A DNA stretch of 64,000 bases from a virus. Positions 7,739 through 15,770 of the stretch are shown here, piece by piece. Where the stretch lies: positions 157,124 through 221,123 of IMG/VR virus record IMGVR_UViG_3300006931_000029; one strand, given 5' to 3'. The position numbers were made by a program, and so were the translations under genes. Each line of letters begins with the position of its first letter. Position 1 is the first letter of the stretch. A model generated the notes under the pieces. That model had not been told where the DNA came from, searched no databases, and saw only the letters and a list, made by a program, of their open reading frames with translations.

Positions 7739-7939
7739 TTAGGCTCGGCGTTCTAAAATTTTCTTCAGTGCTGTGACTCGAACGTTATTGCTAAAGACCT
7801 GCCGATCGTCCCACTTCCTGTCCCATCGAGCCCATCCACTGCCCAAAAGCACCACGCTTTCTTCAAGTTCACGGCGATTGCGCTTCGAAACGGTCCGTTG
7901 GACCAGTTGAAAGATAGGTTTGACCGTGTCACCCATCGA
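7739..7939 (-). CDS. Hypothetical basic protein, 66 aa (start uncertain)
   Basis: From MGDTVKPIFQLVQRTVSKRN to NVRVTALKKILERRA. The ATG at 7939 has CAGG eight bases upstream and overlaps the DUF4031 gene by only 11 bases. An in-frame ATG at 8062 would add a plausible helix (VTEQLKDLLKALGF) but would overlap DUF4031 by 134 bases. Confidence 0.55.
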   Translation of the reverse strand, partial: SMGDTVKPIFQLVQRTVSKRNRRELEESVVLLGSGWARWDRKWDDRQVFSNNVRVTALKKILERRA

Positions 7940-8189
7940 CCTGAATCCTAGTGCCTTGAGTAGGTCTTTCAGCTGTTCCGTCACAGATAGCGACGATGCG
8001 TCTTGAATCCACGACGGTGCAACGGGCTTGGACGGTTTTGATTTGGCGCTTCGGTATGTCATAGTGAGGATATTTGCCTGCGTGGTACCAGCAACGCTTG
8101 ATGCTAAGCTGTTCGGCCATCTTGTGCAGATTCTCGACCGAGTATGGCACGCAGACGAGGTGACGCTGGTTGTCACAGTAGAAGGTCAC
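7929..8189 (-). CDS. DUF4031 family protein
   Basis: 86 residues. The order HKMAEQLSIKRCWYHAGKYP, then HYDIPKRQ and ARCTVVDSRR, follows DUF4031, whose members are short and common in phages and mobile elements ('ELH.FA..LG...W...HYD...KR..A'). No biochemical function is established. ATGA-coupled to the lipoprotein gene upstream. Confidence 0.8.
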   Translation of the reverse strand: MTFYCDNQRHLVCVPYSVENLHKMAEQLSIKRCWYHAGKYPHYDIPKRQIKTVQARCTVVDSRRIVAICDGTAERPTQGTRIQVDG

Positions 8190-8527
8190 CGATAGAGCGG
8201 GTACTTCACGAGCGCAGCACGTTCTAACAGCTCAAGCTCGTAGGATCGTTCCCACGTTTGGCCGTCGGTCGGATGCTGGCGAATGCGGGCTTCCTCGACG
8301 GCCATGTAGCGAACCTTGTAACGCCAGATGCCGAAGACCGGATCGTAGAAACCGCCGGTCACGATACCAACTTGGCCGCTGAGCTTGTTGCGAACGGCGT
8401 CACCTTGGTTGTAGAACGGGTCGACGCCGACAGGGATGGTGGCAATCTGCGGAGACCGGATGGCCGGTTGAACGACGCAGCCGGTGAAAGATACCGACAG
8501 GAGAAGGAGTGGAAGCAGGAATTTCAT
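8186..8527 (-). CDS. Lipoprotein
   Basis: 113 residues. The N-terminus MKFLLPLLLLSVSFTGCVV is a signal peptide ending in a lipobox (SFTGC), so Cys17 should be lipidated and the protein exported. The body contains GDAVRNKLSGQVGIVTGGFY, similar to the 'G..V..KL.G..G.V' of small barrels that also occurs in non-lipidated phage proteins. Possible roles are superinfection exclusion or envelope modification. Confidence 0.8.
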   Translation of the reverse strand: MKFLLPLLLLSVSFTGCVVQPAIRSPQIATIPVGVDPFYNQGDAVRNKLSGQVGIVTGGFYDPVFGIWRYKVRYMAVEEARIRQHPTDGQTWERSYELELLERAALVKYPLYR

Positions 8528-8530
8528 GGT

Positions 8531-9100
8531 TTAGATTTTTGTGTAGCTGATGTCGTCGGTGGCCGACAAATGTTTCAGCTTGAGTTCGGCTTCGTTGACG
8601 TCGGTGACCTTTCGTTTCTCTCCGCCGACGCTGGTGATCTCGTAGGTTTCACCGCCGAGGCGGTAGCTGTTTGCCATCCTCAAGATTGTGTCTCGCATCG
8701 TATTGGCGAGATGCGTGGCATGAGGAAGAATTTCGGCTTCGATCTGACGCTTGAGCTCCATGGCGGTGCCCCGCTTGCCGTCGTGGTTATTCTTTGGACC
8801 GACGTCGGTGAGGCACAGGTAAGCGTTCATGAACGGATCAGTGTGTGCCGTCCCACAAACCATAACCGTCGCCCAGGTGCGGATGATCGTCTCACGAATT
8901 TTCGGCTCAAGCATCTCTCGTGAGATGTTGACGATCTGTTCGTCGGTGAGCTCGTAGACGTTATCGTGGGCTCGACTGATCTCAGCCAGTGCCGTCTGAA
9001 GGATGAAATTGGCCTGAATGCTGGAGAAGTTAAGGTCTTTGCTACCGACGATTTGCTGTGCAATTTCGGCGACGTTGCGCCATTGAGATGGAATGCTCAT
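8531..9100 (-). CDS. Hypothetical helical protein, 189 aa
   Basis: ATG at 9100 is ATGA-coupled to the 49-residue gene upstream; the longer in-frame N-terminus lies over that gene and was discarded. Long helices with a CLTDVGPKNNHDGKRGTAM segment in the middle. No family recognised. Confidence 0.65.
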   Translation of the reverse strand: MSIPSQWRNVAEIAQQIVGSKDLNFSSIQANFILQTALAEISRAHDNVYELTDEQIVNISREMLEPKIRETIIRTWATVMVCGTAHTDPFMNAYLCLTDVGPKNNHDGKRGTAMELKRQIEAEILPHATHLANTMRDTILRMANSYRLGGETYEITSVGGEKRKVTDVNEAELKLKHLSATDDISYTKI

Positions 9101-9246
9101 GATTCTTTCTGCATCGAAGCCTTCTTGCGAGCGAGGAGGATGTCTAGCTTTGTGAAGTGTTTCTTTGTGCGTGGCTTGGCGTTTTGAAGACGTTTGACTG
9201 CCCGTTCTGTGCGAGCGGCGTTGAGTTTTTGGCCAGCGTATTTCAT
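9097..9246 (-). CDS. Small basic protein, 49 aa
   Basis: Reads MKYAGQKLNAARTERAVKRL and ends ASMQKES. Very Lys/Arg-rich, so it may bind nucleic acid. ATGA overlaps on both sides support translation. Confidence 0.65.
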   Translation of the reverse strand: MKYAGQKLNAARTERAVKRLQNAKPRTKKHFTKLDILLARKKASMQKES

Positions 9247-9494
9247 TTGTCGGCCTTTTTGGCCAGTTCAAGCTTTAAGAGGGCAACGTCACGCTCTAGC
9301 TGCGCGATGCGTTCAAGGTCGCTGAGAGTCGACTTCGACGCTTGATGACGAGCTTCTATCGCTTTAATTTCGGCGATGAAGTCAATGTCGGACTGGCTGA
9401 CTCTGCCGTAGCTGCGCCAAATGTTAGGATCGAATGCTATCACGAGTGCGAATACGACGAGAGGCAGAAACACGACTAATGATTTAGCTTTCAT
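9243..9494 (-). CDS. Membrane-anchored coiled-coil protein, 83 aa
   Basis: ATG at 9494 is ATGA-coupled. MKAKSLVVFLPLVVFALVIA is a signal anchor, and residues 45-80 form a heptad-like coiled coil (LERDVALLKLELAKKADK). The topology resembles spanin or Rz-type subunits, but no partner is seen, so this is only one possibility. Confidence 0.65.
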   Translation of the reverse strand: MKAKSLVVFLPLVVFALVIAFDPNIWRSYGRVSQSDIDFIAEIKAIEARHQASKSTLSDLERIAQLERDVALLKLELAKKADK

Positions 9495-9835
9495 GCGATG
9501 GCAGCGTTGACTTGGTTCGCCCACTCTTTTTGCTGAGCGTCGAGTTGAATTCGAACACGAGCAGCCGACTCAGTCTCGGGCTTCGGATAACCGAGGCTCC
9601 ATGCGAGTTCGAGCGGCGTGGTATTCTTGAGAAGGACGAGCATCTCGGTAACCGTCAGGCGGGCGAAGACGAACTTCACCCAAGATTTGGCTTTCGCCAT
9701 CGGCGCACGGTACTTGAAACGAGCGATCGCCTCACGAGGTTCGTCGATGATGACGTAAACTTCAGATCGACCGGAAACCATTCCGACTCGGTTACCGTCC
9801 ACGAAGATGAGATTGGCTGCGATGGTGACTTTCAT
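9491..9835 (-). CDS. Hypothetical protein, 114 aa
   Basis: Starts with strands MKVTIAANLIFVDGNRVGMV and ends in helices. Coupled to the membrane protein downstream by ATGA. No family recognised. Confidence 0.65.
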   Translation of the reverse strand: MKVTIAANLIFVDGNRVGMVSGRSEVYVIIDEPREAIARFKYRAPMAKAKSWVKFVFARLTVTEMLVLLKNTTPLELAWSLGYPKPETESAARVRIQLDAQQKEWANQVNAAIA

Positions 9836-9841
9836 GGTCGT

Positions 9842-10045
9842 TTAGCCAACCATCATGAAGCCCGTGCCGAGAATCTCGTTGACTCCCTTTCCACCGGGGC
9901 AGATAAAGACTGCCGTCCAACGATCCTCGATCGTCTTGCAAACCAGATGACGAACCGAGAGGTTCGTGAACTTCGCCAGCGCCGTGGTCAGATTCGCTTC
10001 GGTCGCATAGCTCTTAACGTTTTTGGAGGAGATTTGGGTTGCCAT
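9842..10045 (-). CDS. Hypothetical early protein, 67 aa
   Basis: ATG at 10045 sits six bases after the -10-like box, and an in-frame ATG four codons upstream overlaps that box. Contains SVRHLVCKTIEDRWTAVFIC, a pattern ('RW.AVF') seen in small phage proteins. First gene of its operon. Confidence 0.7.
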   Translation of the reverse strand: MATQISSKNVKSYATEANLTTALAKFTNLSVRHLVCKTIEDRWTAVFICPGGKGVNEILGTGFMMVG

Positions 10046-10051
10046 GAACCC

Positions 10052-10080
10052 ATACAACCCACTTTATCTGAAAATGTAAA
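10052..10080 (-). promoter_or_regulatory. Leaderless-type promoter
   Basis: TTTACA at 10075-10080 and TTGTAT at 10052-10057 with a 17-base spacer carrying AAAGTGGG; ATG six bases later. From the -10-proximal CACTTT to the A-tract it is nearly identical, with one mismatch in 30, to the element at 49.06 kb. Confidence 0.65.
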
Positions 10081-10119
10081 CAAAAAAGTATAACAAAAGT
10101 GAGTCTAGTTTTTTACAAT

Positions 10120-11445
10120 TCAACTGATCCTGGTGACCTTCAAGAAAGACCCAACCAAGACGTTGCCCGTGCCACTGGTTGCCTTCTTCGCGGTGAGAAA
10201 CAGGTTGCACGCCGAATTGGGTGCCGTGATCAGACCACCAAACGTCACAACACCGTTCCCGACTTGTCTGATCATCGCTGTGGATTGGAAACCTTGGGCA
10301 GTGATCTGATCAACGACCCGCAGAGCATTCGCACCCAGCGTGGCCTGTGTGCCTTCCATCCATCCGTTAATGGTAGCGCCAGCGACGCTGCATTGAATAC
10401 CGAACTGAGCACCTGCCGTCGACGATGATTGAGCTCCGATAAAACCGTTGAACTCGTAGACCCCGTTAGCGACTAGGGCAACGGTCGAGTCGGTGATCGT
10501 CGTGTTGACGGTGGTGTAGGCAGCAACTACGTCTACCGTTCCCCAGATGCTCGTCGCGCCTTGAAAACCCTGTGGTCCCTGAGCTCCGGTCGTTCCTTGA
10601 CTGCCCGTAGTTCCGGTCGTCCCTTGGAATCCTTGCGAACCTTGAGTTCCAGTTCCTCCTTGCAAACCCTGGAATCCTTGAGCACCAGTGCCCGTCGCAC
10701 CTTGGAATCCCTGGAAACCCTGGTTGCCCGTCGTGCCTGTCGCACCTTGAACTCCTTGAGAACCGGTCGAACCTCCTACTCCTTGGAATCCTTGAAAGCC
10801 CTGACTTCCTGTCGAACCTGTGGCGCCTTGCAATCCCTGTGATCCGACGCCGGTTGCACCTTGGAAACCTTGACTGCCTTGCGAACCGGTCGTGCCGGTT
10901 ACGCCTTGAAAACCTTGGCGACCCTGAAATCCCTGAAAGCCTTGAGCTCCGACGTCGCCTTGAGAACCCGCGCTTCCCTGCAAACCCTGATTGCCCTGCG
11001 CCCCGGTGTTTCCAACAACGCCCTGCGATCCTTGAGAACCGACGGCTCCTTGGGCACCTGTCGCGCCCTGAGAACCTGTCGAACCACCTACTCCTTGGAA
11101 ACCCTGAGCTCCGACACCAGTCAAACCTTGAAAGCCTTGGAAACCCTGGTTTCCTTGTGAACCAATCGATCCTTGAACTCCTTGTGAACCGGTCGCTCCT
11201 TGCGACCCGACTGCGCCTTGTACGCCCTGACTGCCAGTTACGCCTTGAAAACCCTGGTTGCCTACGGCGCCTTGGAAACCCTGCAGCCCACTGGAATACG
11301 GCAGAGAATTCCAGCGCGTAACTCCGTCACCTAGCTTCCACTTGCCGGTGTCAACCTCAACGCCGAGTTCACGTTCAGCGAGAAGAGGATTGATGGCGGT
11401 GGCAAGTGCTGCCAACCCGCCACGTTGCTGCATCTGCTGGGCCAT
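10120..11445 (-). CDS. Collagen-like tail-fibre protein
   Basis: 441 residues. Residues 1-52 match the N-terminal domain of phage major tropism determinants and fibres (INPLLAERELGVEVDTGKWK, then GDGVTRWNSLPY). Residues 55-300 are an uninterrupted Gly-X-Y array dominated by GFQG, GSQG, TGxTG and VQG triplets, predicted to form a trimeric triple helix. The last 145 residues are a globular tip (NGVYEFNGFIGAQSS). Gln fills many Y positions, so stability cannot rely on hydroxyproline. Likely a receptor-binding or decorative fibre. The downstream 10046-10119 gap holds only the next promoter. Confidence 0.85.
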   Translation of the reverse strand: MAQQMQQRGGLAALATAINPLLAERELGVEVDTGKWKLGDGVTRWNSLPYSSGLQGFQGAVGNQGFQGVTGSQGVQGAVGSQGATGSQGVQGSIGSQGNQGFQGFQGLTGVGAQGFQGVGGSTGSQGATGAQGAVGSQGSQGVVGNTGAQGNQGLQGSAGSQGDVGAQGFQGFQGRQGFQGVTGTTGSQGSQGFQGATGVGSQGLQGATGSTGSQGFQGFQGVGGSTGSQGVQGATGTTGNQGFQGFQGATGTGAQGFQGLQGGTGTQGSQGFQGTTGTTGSQGTTGAQGPQGFQGATSIWGTVDVVAAYTTVNTTITDSTVALVANGVYEFNGFIGAQSSSTAGAQFGIQCSVAGATINGWMEGTQATLGANALRVVDQITAQGFQSTAMIRQVGNGVVTFGGLITAPNSACNLFLTAKKATSGTGNVLVGSFLKVTRIS

Positions 11446-11679
11446 TTAGAATGATCCGCCATCGATGGGTGTTGTTCCGCCGTAGTTCGTGTCCCACGTC
11501 CCGCCATCAATGTTGCCCATGGACGAGGCTTGAGCTCCTTGAGAGCCTTGAACACCTTGCGGTCCTGCCACTCCTTGAGGACCCTGCGGTCCAGAAGGAA
11601 TGCCCGTAAGCGTATCGCCCGGCTGAAGGAGCTCGAGGTCACCCTGCGGGGTGAGTACGAGTGGTCTCCTCTCGGACAC
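11446..11679 (-). CDS. Short collagen-like fibre accessory protein, 77 aa
   Basis: N-terminus MSERRPLVLTPQGDLELLQP is the 'PLVL..G.L..LQ.GD' attachment motif shared with the next gene upstream. About nine Gly-X-Y triplets follow (GPQGPQGVAGPQG), then a glycine-rich tail. Stop and start of adjacent genes touch. Probably a fibre or baseplate decoration subunit. Confidence 0.75.
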   Translation of the reverse strand: MSERRPLVLTPQGDLELLQPGDTLTGIPSGPQGPQGVAGPQGVQGSQGAQASSMGNIDGGTWDTNYGGTTPIDGGSF

Positions 11680-11682
11680 GCG

Positions 11683-12153
11683 TTACAGTTTGATGCTGCG
11701 GTAAGGCGCAGACAGACGTAGGTCCGTCGGCGACATTGCTTGGCCCAGCTCCACGACGAACGCACCATCGGCCGTCGGAGCTTGGTCACTGGCTTCACCA
11801 GCAACAGTATCGGAGAGGAAGTAACGAACGCCTTCGGTCAAACCGCCGGAGGTACCGAACGCCGCATCCCACGCCGCCGTCGAGGCGGTATGAACTCCGC
11901 TCAGCAACACGTCGCCGATCGCGCCTGGAGCAATGGTACCGTTGAACACAAGTCCAATGACGTCCTTCGTCGCCAGCGCGTTGGCTCGTGCCTTCTTGAT
12001 GGTGCCATCGCCGTCGTTGTAGACGGGAGTGCAGATGGCTAGTGAGCCGACTTCGTTGTTAGTCTGACGCGCTGCGTCGTAAGACTTGGTGTAATCACCA
12101 GCTTGGAGCTGCTGAAGTTCACCGTTGACGAGAACAAGTGGTTTGCGAATCAT
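11683..12153 (-). CDS. Fibre-associated virion protein, 156 aa
   Basis: Starts with the same attachment motif (MIRKPLVLVNGELQQLQAGD) and continues into a beta-rich domain with GLTEGVRYFLSDTVAGEAS and a PYRSIKL end. This pattern recurs in phage fibre and capsid-decoration proteins. It belongs to the surface cassette with its collagen-like neighbours. Confidence 0.75.
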   Translation of the reverse strand: MIRKPLVLVNGELQQLQAGDYTKSYDAARQTNNEVGSLAICTPVYNDGDGTIKKARANALATKDVIGLVFNGTIAPGAIGDVLLSGVHTASTAAWDAAFGTSGGLTEGVRYFLSDTVAGEASDQAPTADGAFVVELGQAMSPTDLRLSAPYRSIKL

Positions 12154-12159
12154 TGGAAG

Positions 12160-12636
12160 TTAGAGGAGGATTGGATTGGCGAGAGTAATAAATACCTGCG
12201 TTGGTGTGACGACGCTTCCGATCAGCTGATTCCAACCAGTCGTCGGTGGGATAGTGGAAGGCCACTTGCCATTGGCCCACAATTTTTGGCGTGCTGTCCA
12301 CTTCCACGCCGGATTTTCGCACACGCCGTAGAAGCATACGACAACGCTCATGCCGGGCCACGCTTCGTCAAGAGCAACGCCGGCCAAAAGATTCATGTTG
12401 TCGAGGTCGCTGCTGTCGCATCGATAACCGTCTGTCGTCACCAACGAATACGCCTCGATGTGGGCATTCGCCGTCATAGTGAGAAGACCGGCATTAACCG
12501 TTGACCCGACGTCGCCCGGTATACCTCCTCCACTGCCGTCAAGTCCTCTGGCGCCTTGTGGTCCTTGAGGACCAGGCGTACCTCGAGCGTCGAGGCCTCT
12601 TTCAATTCCAGGAAACGGTATTTGGACTACTTGCAC
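12160..12636 (-). CDS. Virion protein with short collagen-like stem, 158 aa
   Basis: Starts at GTG 12636 behind GGTAGG. Residues 18-42 contain Gly-X-Y triplets (GTPGPQGPQGARGLDG). The rest is a beta-rich domain similar in layout to the preceding fibre-associated protein (NAHIEAYSLVTTDGY, then LLAGVALDEAWPG). Confidence 0.75.
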   Translation of the reverse strand: MQVVQIPFPGIERGLDARGTPGPQGPQGARGLDGSGGGIPGDVGSTVNAGLLTMTANAHIEAYSLVTTDGYRCDSSDLDNMNLLAGVALDEAWPGMSVVVCFYGVCENPAWKWTARQKLWANGKWPSTIPPTTGWNQLIGSVVTPTQVFITLANPILL

Positions 12637-12656
12637 TCACTACCTACCGGCTAAAA

Positions 12657-12977
12657 TCAAGCCGTAACTTCTCGGTCAGAGACTGGAGCAGCAGGTATTA
12701 AGTTACCTGTTACAGTAGGTTCTTTCGTACCTATCGGGACTGTGACTGCTGGGGTAGTTGACTTCAGAGCGTTCATCAGAAACACGGTGAGCACGATCAA
12801 CGCTTGCGTGTTGTCGATGACCAAGATTTCACCCTTCTTGACACAGTTGACAGTCCAGACTCCGAGGATGTCGATGATGATCAACGCGCCAACCCATTGG
12901 CCCCATTTCGATGTATCGCCGAGACGAGATTTGATCGCGTCGTAGAATGACTGTAGGAAGTTCATCATGGTCATCAT
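12657..12977 (-). CDS. Two-helix membrane protein, holin candidate
   Basis: 106 residues. Two hydrophobic segments (about 26-45, WVGALIIIDILGVWTV; and about 57-74, ALIVLTVFLMNAL) flank a short charged loop. Length and topology fit class II holins, but no endolysin is visible nearby, so membrane localisation is surer than lysis. A terminator precedes it. The start could be any of several Met codons between 12977 and 12965. Confidence 0.55.
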   Translation of the reverse strand: MMTMMNFLQSFYDAIKSRLGDTSKWGQWVGALIIIDILGVWTVNCVKKGEILVIDNTQALIVLTVFLMNALKSTTPAVTVPIGTKEPTVTGNLIPAAPVSDREVTA

Positions 12978-12985
12978 TTATGCAT

Positions 12986-13018
12986 AAAAACAGGGCGACC
13001 CGTTTCCGAGTCGCCCTG
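12986..13018 (-). terminator. Rho-independent terminator
   Basis: A nine-bp perfect stem (12991-12999 with 13010-13018) with a ten-base loop and five T after it on the minus strand. It ends the operon containing the two genes between 13.0 and 14.4 kb. Confidence 0.9.
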
Positions 13019-13035
13019 GTTCAAAAACGATCTGG

Positions 13036-13518
13036 TTAGACCGTCGGCGCGTCCGGAACGACCGGAGTAGCCGGAGCATCCGGCACCACGTCGGCCAGCG
13101 CTTGCGCAGAGGCCGACAGAGAGTTCAACGAGGAAAGGAATGCCTCGTCCGTGACGTTCGGGTCTTGAGCGTCGGCGATCAACTGGTCGATCTGCGCCTG
13201 CATGGCGGTGACCTTCGCGTTGATCTCTCCGAGAGCTTCTGCGTTCTTGGCTGCGGCTGCAGCAATGGCTGTTTTGATTTCGCTGAGTTTCATATTGATT
13301 TCTTGGATTTCCTGACGTAGTGAATTCAGGTCGTCTTTGGTTGGTGCATTCAGCAAGTGGGACCTGAACCACTCGAGAATGAAAAAGAGAGCGCCATCGC
13401 CCGTGGTAGGCAATGACACTGCGGGTCCTGGCGGACCTTGTTCTCCGCGCTCTCCTGGTTGACCCTGCGGTCCTGTGTCGCCTTTTGGTCCTGGCGGACC
13501 TGGATGGTGATCGTGCAT
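13036..13518 (-). CDS. Collagen-like protein with coiled-coil stalk, 160 aa
   Basis: ATG at 13518 opens MHDHHPGPPGPKGDTGPQGQ, a canonical collagen-type Gly-Pro-X run of about ten triplets. A region follows with a long coiled coil (LRQEIQEINMKLSEIKTAIA) and a Pro/Ala C-terminus. A terminator follows. The in-frame upstream extension is antisense-like and was rejected. Probably trimeric; virion or host surface. Confidence 0.75.
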   Translation of the reverse strand: MHDHHPGPPGPKGDTGPQGQPGERGEQGPPGPAVSLPTTGDGALFFILEWFRSHLLNAPTKDDLNSLRQEIQEINMKLSEIKTAIAAAAAKNAEALGEINAKVTAMQAQIDQLIADAQDPNVTDEAFLSSLNSLSASAQALADVVPDAPATPVVPDAPTV

Positions 13519-13520
13519 GG

Positions 13521-14414
13521 TTACGGAATTATCGTGACGGTTATTTTCTGACTGACAGTGGAGCCTGCGGTGTTTGAGACCGAGCACATATAGACACCAC
13601 CGTCGGAGGCCTGCGCAGATGCGACGGAAAAGACTTGGTTCGTTGATCCTTGGATTGGCGTTCCGTTCTTGAACCATTGGAAAGAAAGTGGTGGTGATCC
13701 TTCAGAATCGGCTGATAGGGTGAGGAGTTGTCCTACCTTAACTGTCGTAGCCAAGGCGAGTTTCACTGATCCGGCTGGTGCAAATGCAACGTAGACAAAT
13801 TTGGTGCCATCGCTAGCAAGGAGTTGTCCTGCGTGATTGGCAGGATCAGGAAGTCCTGAAACACCCGGAGGTCCTTGCGGGCCGACGTCACCCTTCGGTC
13901 CTTGTACGCCGATGCCTGGCAATCCCGGGTCGCCTTGATCGCCTTTCGGACCTTGCGGGCCTGGAGGTCCTGGAATTCCGGTAGGCGGAGGAGGTGGCGT
14001 TACACCAATCGACACCGACGAACCAACCTTCGTCTTCAGCTTTGCACCATCTTCCATGGTGATGGTAACTCCAACCAAGGGCGAGAGATTGTTCGACCCG
14101 AGTGTAGCGCTGAATCCTCCGCTCACGTTGTTCGCGACGACGATCGCAATACCGCCGGCCGATTTGACTACGTTAATCTTGTCAAGGACACTGTTGACAC
14201 CTCGATCAAGCAAAACAATTTTGCCAGCCCACGCAGCGTCTGCCGATTGGCCGAGTCCGCCGTAAACCAAAACAGCTGTGGTCGCAACCTTCGGCGTGCC
14301 AGTGACGTAGACGGCAGGGTATGCGTCAGGCGTTGCAAAGACGTAGACAGCGTCTGCGGCCGCCAAAAACGGTAACAGAAATAGGAATCCCAAGAAAACG
14401 GTAAGGCGCTTCAC
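13521..14414 (-). CDS. Secreted PA-collagen-Ig domain protein
   Basis: 297 residues from GTG 14414, with AAGG six bases upstream. Residues 1-21 are a signal peptide ([20 protein letters not shown]). Residues 45-130 resemble a protease-associated (PA) domain ([20 protein letters not shown], then [11 protein letters not shown]). Residues 143-190 are collagen-like. Residues 210-297 are an Ig-like domain with the expected Trp and Cys ([21 protein letters not shown]). A signal peptide on a protein with virion-like modules suggests export to the infected-cell surface. Two bases separate it from the collagen/coiled-coil gene. Confidence 0.8.
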   Translation of the reverse strand: MKRLTVFLGFLFLLPFLAAADAVYVFATPDAYPAVYVTGTPKVATTAVLVYGGLGQSADAAWAGKIVLLDRGVNSVLDKINVVKSAGGIAIVVANNVSGGFSATLGSNNLSPLVGVTITMEDGAKLKTKVGSSVSIGVTPPPPPTGIPGPPGPQGPKGDQGDPGLPGIGVQGPKGDVGPQGPPGVSGLPDPANHAGQLLASDGTKFVYVAFAPAGSVKLALATTVKVGQLLTLSADSEGSPPLSFQWFKNGTPIQGSTNQVFSVASAQASDGGVYMCSVSNTAGSTVSQKITVTIIP

Positions 14415-14664
14415 GGCACCTTATGTATCCGCTTCGTCTACTCAAAAACCGTAAAGCGACAACTGTCTACAGGTCTTACACTATCCGTAAATTTCTCGAT
14501 GTAACGATTCGATAAATTTTTTGAGCGCAACGCATTTTGAAACGGCTTACGGCGCACGCGCTGGCATAAAATTATCTGCATCAACGCTGAAAATTTTGAG
14601 CGCCGATTAGGATTCGTTTCAGGAACATTTGTTCCATCTCGCGGCTCCAGGCTGGGCTCAGAGC
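14415..14664 (-). other. 250-base gap with a possible short ORF
   Basis: No well-supported gene. A 47-codon frame from ATG 14581 to 14438 (MQIILCQRVRRKPFQNALRS) is preceded by an 18-codon frame joined by TGATG. Composition is AT-rich and no homology is evident. The strand downstream of 14500 carries TTTACG boxes but no matching -10 at the usual distance. It may be a leader for the secreted PA-collagen-Ig gene. Confidence 0.35.
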
Positions 14665-14979
14665 TCAGTCCAGAACGATCTGGCTTAGACCTTCTCCAGG
14701 TTTCCAGGTAGCGGTTGCCGTTGCCTTGCACCTCATGCAGCGGATAGGCATGTTGTCCATTTCCATGATCGGAGAAACCATCGAATGAGCTTCGTGAATC
14801 GTTCGCCAATCGTGGTCTCCTCGCTTGCACTTTAGCTCCTCTAGCCGCTTGGCAATCCTAGCGTCATCACGCTTCATCCTGCGATAATGCATCAACGTGA
14901 ACAGAAGCATCACGATCGTGGCCCAACAGCCAAGAAAGAATTCGGGCGGCGCGTTGACAAGTCTGTCCACTAAGCTCAT
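14665..14979 (-). CDS. Membrane-anchored zinc-ribbon protein, 104 aa
   Basis: A transmembrane helix near residues 14-31 (FFLGCWATIVMLLFTLMHY), a basic cytoplasmic segment, then paired cysteines (KCKRGDHDW and RCMRCKA) that could form a zinc knuckle. ATGA-coupled to the LuxR-type regulator upstream. Function unknown. Confidence 0.65.
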   Translation of the reverse strand: MSLVDRLVNAPPEFFLGCWATIVMLLFTLMHYRRMKRDDARIAKRLEELKCKRGDHDWRTIHEAHSMVSPIMEMDNMPIRCMRCKATATATWKPGEGLSQIVLD

Positions 14980-15257
14980 GGCGTAATTGTGAACTCAGCT
15001 TTGAGCACGGCCGTAGGTTTTATCACTTCGACCGTGATGACACCATAGCGCACAGCCAACCTCACAGCGTCGGCTAGGCACTTTGCATTGATCTTTTTGT
15101 AGAGGTGACCGCGCTGAGTCTCTATAGTCTTCGTGCCGACGTCGCAGACGGTTGCTATCTCCTTTGCCGATTTTCCATTCGCCATCATCTCCCAAATTTG
15201 GTACTCACGTTCCGTGATCTTGAATCCATTCACGGTAACTTTAGAGTAGACGGTCAT
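14976..15257 (-). CDS. LuxR-type HTH DNA-binding protein, 93 aa
   Basis: Residues 14-72 fit the LuxR/GerE helix-turn-helix: ITEREYQIWEMMANGKSAKE, then VCDVGTKTIETQRGHLYKKI ('T..E..V......G.S.KEIA..L..S..TV..H...I..KL'). No receiver or ligand domain is present, as in GerE-type stand-alone regulators. It could control the adjacent surface genes or host promoters. Confidence 0.85.
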   Translation of the reverse strand: MTVYSKVTVNGFKITEREYQIWEMMANGKSAKEIATVCDVGTKTIETQRGHLYKKINAKCLADAVRLAVRYGVITVEVIKPTAVLKAEFTITP

Positions 15258-15703
15258 TTTGGCGGTGGAGCGTGTGGGTCCTCGATGGCGTCTAAGCGAA
15301 TAGCTTCAGCAAGAATACGCAACGCGTTGTGAGTTCTCAGAGAACGACCGCCACCGCCAGAGGTTCTGAACCGCAACCATTCGGATGTGCCGCCAGGCAT
15401 AAGCTGTGAACCGTGGGGACGCGATGAGACATAGACATGCATATCACCATCTGGAGCACGAAGTACACCAATCTTGCCCTGGTATGTGCCGTCGTGGTCG
15501 TCGTGCAACCGCTCAAGCACGCCGTCTTCCACGCTTGTCAGCGGCCAGAATGACTCTAGGACGGTTTGAATTACCAGCTGCGGATTGACGTTGATCGCTT
15601 GCTCGATTGCCTTTCGAAGGCTTGCCAGTCTTACTGCGTGGTCGAGTGAGCGAGAGAAGGGCGTCGGCCCATCCGTTCCAGTAGGTGGAGTCTTCGAGGG
15701 CAT
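15254..15703 (-). CDS. Hypothetical protein, 149 aa
   Basis: ATGA-coupled to the LuxR-type gene. Helical N-terminus (LRKAIEQAINVNPQLVIQTV) and a C-terminus with LRFRTSGGGGRSLRTHNALR. It overlaps the gene at 15513-15770 by 191 bases in another frame, an unusually long overlap; a non-standard downstream start would reduce it, but none is obvious. Confidence 0.6.
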   Translation of the reverse strand: MPSKTPPTGTDGPTPFSRSLDHAVRLASLRKAIEQAINVNPQLVIQTVLESFWPLTSVEDGVLERLHDDHDGTYQGKIGVLRAPDGDMHVYVSSRPHGSQLMPGGTSEWLRFRTSGGGGRSLRTHNALRILAEAIRLDAIEDPHAPPPK

Positions 15704-15770
15704 CGGATACTTTGGCGTTCTGTCGTGCTTCAGCGGCCTGCTTTCTAAGCTCGTCTTCGCTGAAGGTCAC
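15513..15770 (-). CDS. Hypothetical protein, 85 aa
   Basis: GTG at 15770 overlaps the upstream stop (GTGA), giving TFSEDELRKQAAEARQNAKV and STYWNGWADALLSL. The last 35 residues are Lys/Arg/Ser-rich and coincide with the overlapping gene, so the functional part may be the N-terminal 50 residues. Confidence 0.5.
   Translation of the reverse strand: MTFSEDELRKQAAEARQNAKVSDALEDSTYWNGWADALLSLTRPRSKTGKPSKGNRASDQRQSAAGNSNRPRVILAADKRGRRRA

Noticed and set aside
10600-11300. Short repeats that could be a CRISPR array
   Set aside because: They are in-frame coding repeats of nine-base units (Gly-X-Y), with no constant repeats and unique spacers.
10561-11321. Plus-strand open frames over the collagen-like fibre
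   Set aside because: They are shadows of the Gly-X-Y repeat on the minus strand, with repetitive Leu/Ser composition and no start signals.
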